Below are positions 6,180-6,933 of a DNA stretch of 6,933 nucleotides, piece after piece. The DNA is from an uncultured Fidelibacterota bacterium (lineage in GTDB: Bacteria > Marinisomatota > Marinisomatia > Marinisomatales > UBA1611), in contig CAJWPW010000057.1 of NCBI GenBank assembly GCA_913045415.1, forward strand, positions 1 through 6,933. The letters run 5' to 3'. The translations under genes and the position numbers were made by a program. How positions within the stretch are numbered: position 1 is the stretch's first letter; each line of letters starts with the position of its first letter. The notes beneath the pieces were generated by a model that saw only the letters and a list, made by a program, of their open reading frames with translations, was not told the DNA's origin and did no database searches.

Positions 6180-6361
6180 TTTGTTTATTTAATGCCTGAA
6201 AATCGATAGGGTAAAATAAACCTATTCTCATAACCATCCTTTGAAATATATCAAATTTCATCACAACTCAGAAAAAAAGCTCAAATCAATCTTCCCTTTG
6301 ACTCCGAACAGTCGCAAACTCCCTAGGGACAGTTAAGAGAGATTTTCTCGGATCTATTAAA
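6180..6361. other. Intergenic region upstream of the operon
   Basis: No protein or structured RNA is evident here. It contains the candidate promoter, a 10-bp palindrome TCCCTAGGGA (6320-6329), an imperfect hairpin at 6297-6318 and a minus-strand run of seven T (6272-6278) preceded by only a weak stem. Part of it may be residue from decay of the neighbouring transporter gene. Confidence 0.5.
6227..6254 (-). promoter_or_regulatory. Candidate promoter of the selenoperoxiredoxin-receptor operon
   Basis: On the minus strand, TTGATA (6249-6254, five of six matches to TTGACA) is followed after 16 bases by TATGAG (6227-6232, four of six matches to TATAAT), about 48 bases before the ATG. The upstream half also lies in a TTTGA-N6-TCAAA inverted repeat (6240-6255). 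No strong match to the Bacteroidota-type TAnnTTTG element was found. The evidence is weak, and transcription could also come from further upstream. Confidence 0.25.
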
Positions 6362-6402
6362 CTATATAGCAATCCAAGTTAAAAGCAGATAAATCCCAAT
6401 TG

Positions 6403-6885
6403 TTATACCCATAATGGCGAATTGAGGTCGAACATACCAATCATGGCTAAGGATCCTGTATATAAGACCACGGGTAAAAGAACGGTAACATATCCAAATA
6501 AAAATAACCCGGATACCAGGGAACGCGTCGTTTTATCAAAGCGTTTTTCCAAAAACGCCGGTGTAGTTGTAAATCCAATGGCCAAATACCTTGGCAGAAA
6601 AACCAATGCAGTTGCAATCATGGCGAAGGCCGCAAGTGCTTCCCAGACAATTTCCACCAACGCTTTATCCCCAAATACGGAGCCATTTAGCCCTACCAAT
6701 TGTTCTGTGGAAAGATTGGTCAGTAATAAGGAACCTGCAACCACGGGCCATGCCAAGGCACGGTCACCGGTAAAATATTCTTCTGAGGTATTATCAGATT
6801 TTCTCATGCCATGAACGATCCGATATGTAAAAAAGGCCACAGCACCTGTAGCCAAAACGAATGAAATAATGGAAATTGTATTCAT
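6403..6885 (-). pseudogene. Truncated sodium:solute symporter (SSS/SLC5 family), N-terminal 160 aa
   Basis: The N-terminus of a sodium-coupled solute symporter is clear. It has a first membrane helix (about 4-24), EEYFTGDRALAWPVVAGSLL (36-54), the family signature NLSTEQLVGLNG (57-68), then helices near 77-98 and 122-148 with RYLAIGFTTTPAFLEKRF between them. Family members usually have about 450-600 residues and 11-14 helices. This frame stops at 6403-6405 after 160 residues, so about two thirds of the transporter is missing and it cannot be functional as a normal carrier. In another frame the same DNA reads through a hydrophobic tail (IMGITIGIYLLLTWIAI) to a TAG at 6362-6364, perhaps the original C-terminal helix left by an internal deletion. 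The ATG at 6883-6885 directly abuts the stop of the upstream gene, so it was once the second gene of an operon. Confidence 0.75.
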
Positions 6886-6933
6886 TTAATCCAACTTCAA
6901 TTTTGAAAGCTTATTTAAATCTTCCCCGCCTTC
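6886..6933 (-). CDS. C-terminal end of an upstream gene cut by the window edge
   Basis: Reading in from the right edge, only one frame is open. It gives EGGEDLNKLSKLKLD and ends in TAA at 6886-6888, immediately before the ATG of the symporter remnant (TAAATG). The perfect stop-start junction suggests a real co-transcribed gene. Fifteen residues are too few to identify it. Confidence 0.45.
   Translation of the reverse strand, partial: EGGEDLNKLSKLKLD

Noticed and set aside
6272..6301. Possible minus-strand terminator before the operon (T7 run)
   Set aside because: The only preceding stem is five AT-rich pairs with an 11-base loop, too weak to call.
6297..6329. Palindrome TCCCTAGGGA and a neighbouring imperfect hairpin as a small RNA or operator
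   Set aside because: They are short, have no adjacent promoter or terminator and could be chance; there is no support beyond symmetry.
6422..6814. A 130-codon plus-strand open frame opposite the symporter remnant
   Set aside because: The minus strand here has strong transporter signatures. The plus-strand peptide lacks any recognisable domain and is a shadow of the coding strand.

Overview
The window comes from a low-to-moderate GC, Gram-negative bacterium. A TonB-dependent receptor with a carboxypeptidase-regulatory-like N-terminal domain, a DUF4249-like lipoprotein partner and a tRNA gene without an encoded CCA suggest the Bacteroidota/FCB group, possibly a Marinimicrobia-like or Ignavibacteria/Balneolaeota-like lineage. 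This placement is inferred from protein style and was not tested by phylogeny.

Layout. Positions 1-54 are the 3' two thirds of a tRNA-Glu(UUC), followed by a hairpin terminator (59-92). The terminator is shared with a convergent minus-strand gene for an unrecognised secreted protein of 222 residues (91-759). A 91-bp divergent intergenic region holds a perfect inverted repeat that overlaps a plausible -35 element. It precedes a plus-strand DUF2231 membrane protein (851-1288), whose stop is 6 bp from the stop of a converging minus-strand operon.

That operon, read from high to low coordinates, has four overlapping genes. They are a BCP-type peroxiredoxin (5649-6179), a TonB-dependent receptor (3401-5689), a DUF4249-like lipoprotein with a TTG start (2404-3411) and an alkaline-phosphatase-superfamily lipoprotein (1295-2407). 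The last three look like a cell-envelope uptake and processing unit: an outer-membrane gate, a lipoprotein partner and a surface or periplasmic hydrolase.

The main discovery is that the peroxiredoxin is interrupted by one in-frame TGA, exactly at the peroxidatic cysteine of the motif TPG-C-T-K-E-A-C. The frame continues intact on both sides to a full-length protein of 176 residues. A stem-loop with bulges and a G-starting apical loop begins 6 nt after the TGA. The best reading is a selenocysteine peroxiredoxin with an N-terminal membrane anchor, not two genes or a pseudogene. The receptor's start lies inside the 3' end of this selenoprotein gene, so receptor translation could depend on readthrough of the UGA.

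Upstream (6362-6933) is a truncated sodium:solute symporter. It keeps only the first transmembrane segments, then runs into a stop, with an out-of-frame hydrophobic tail behind it. It directly follows the last codons of another minus-strand gene that enters from the window edge.
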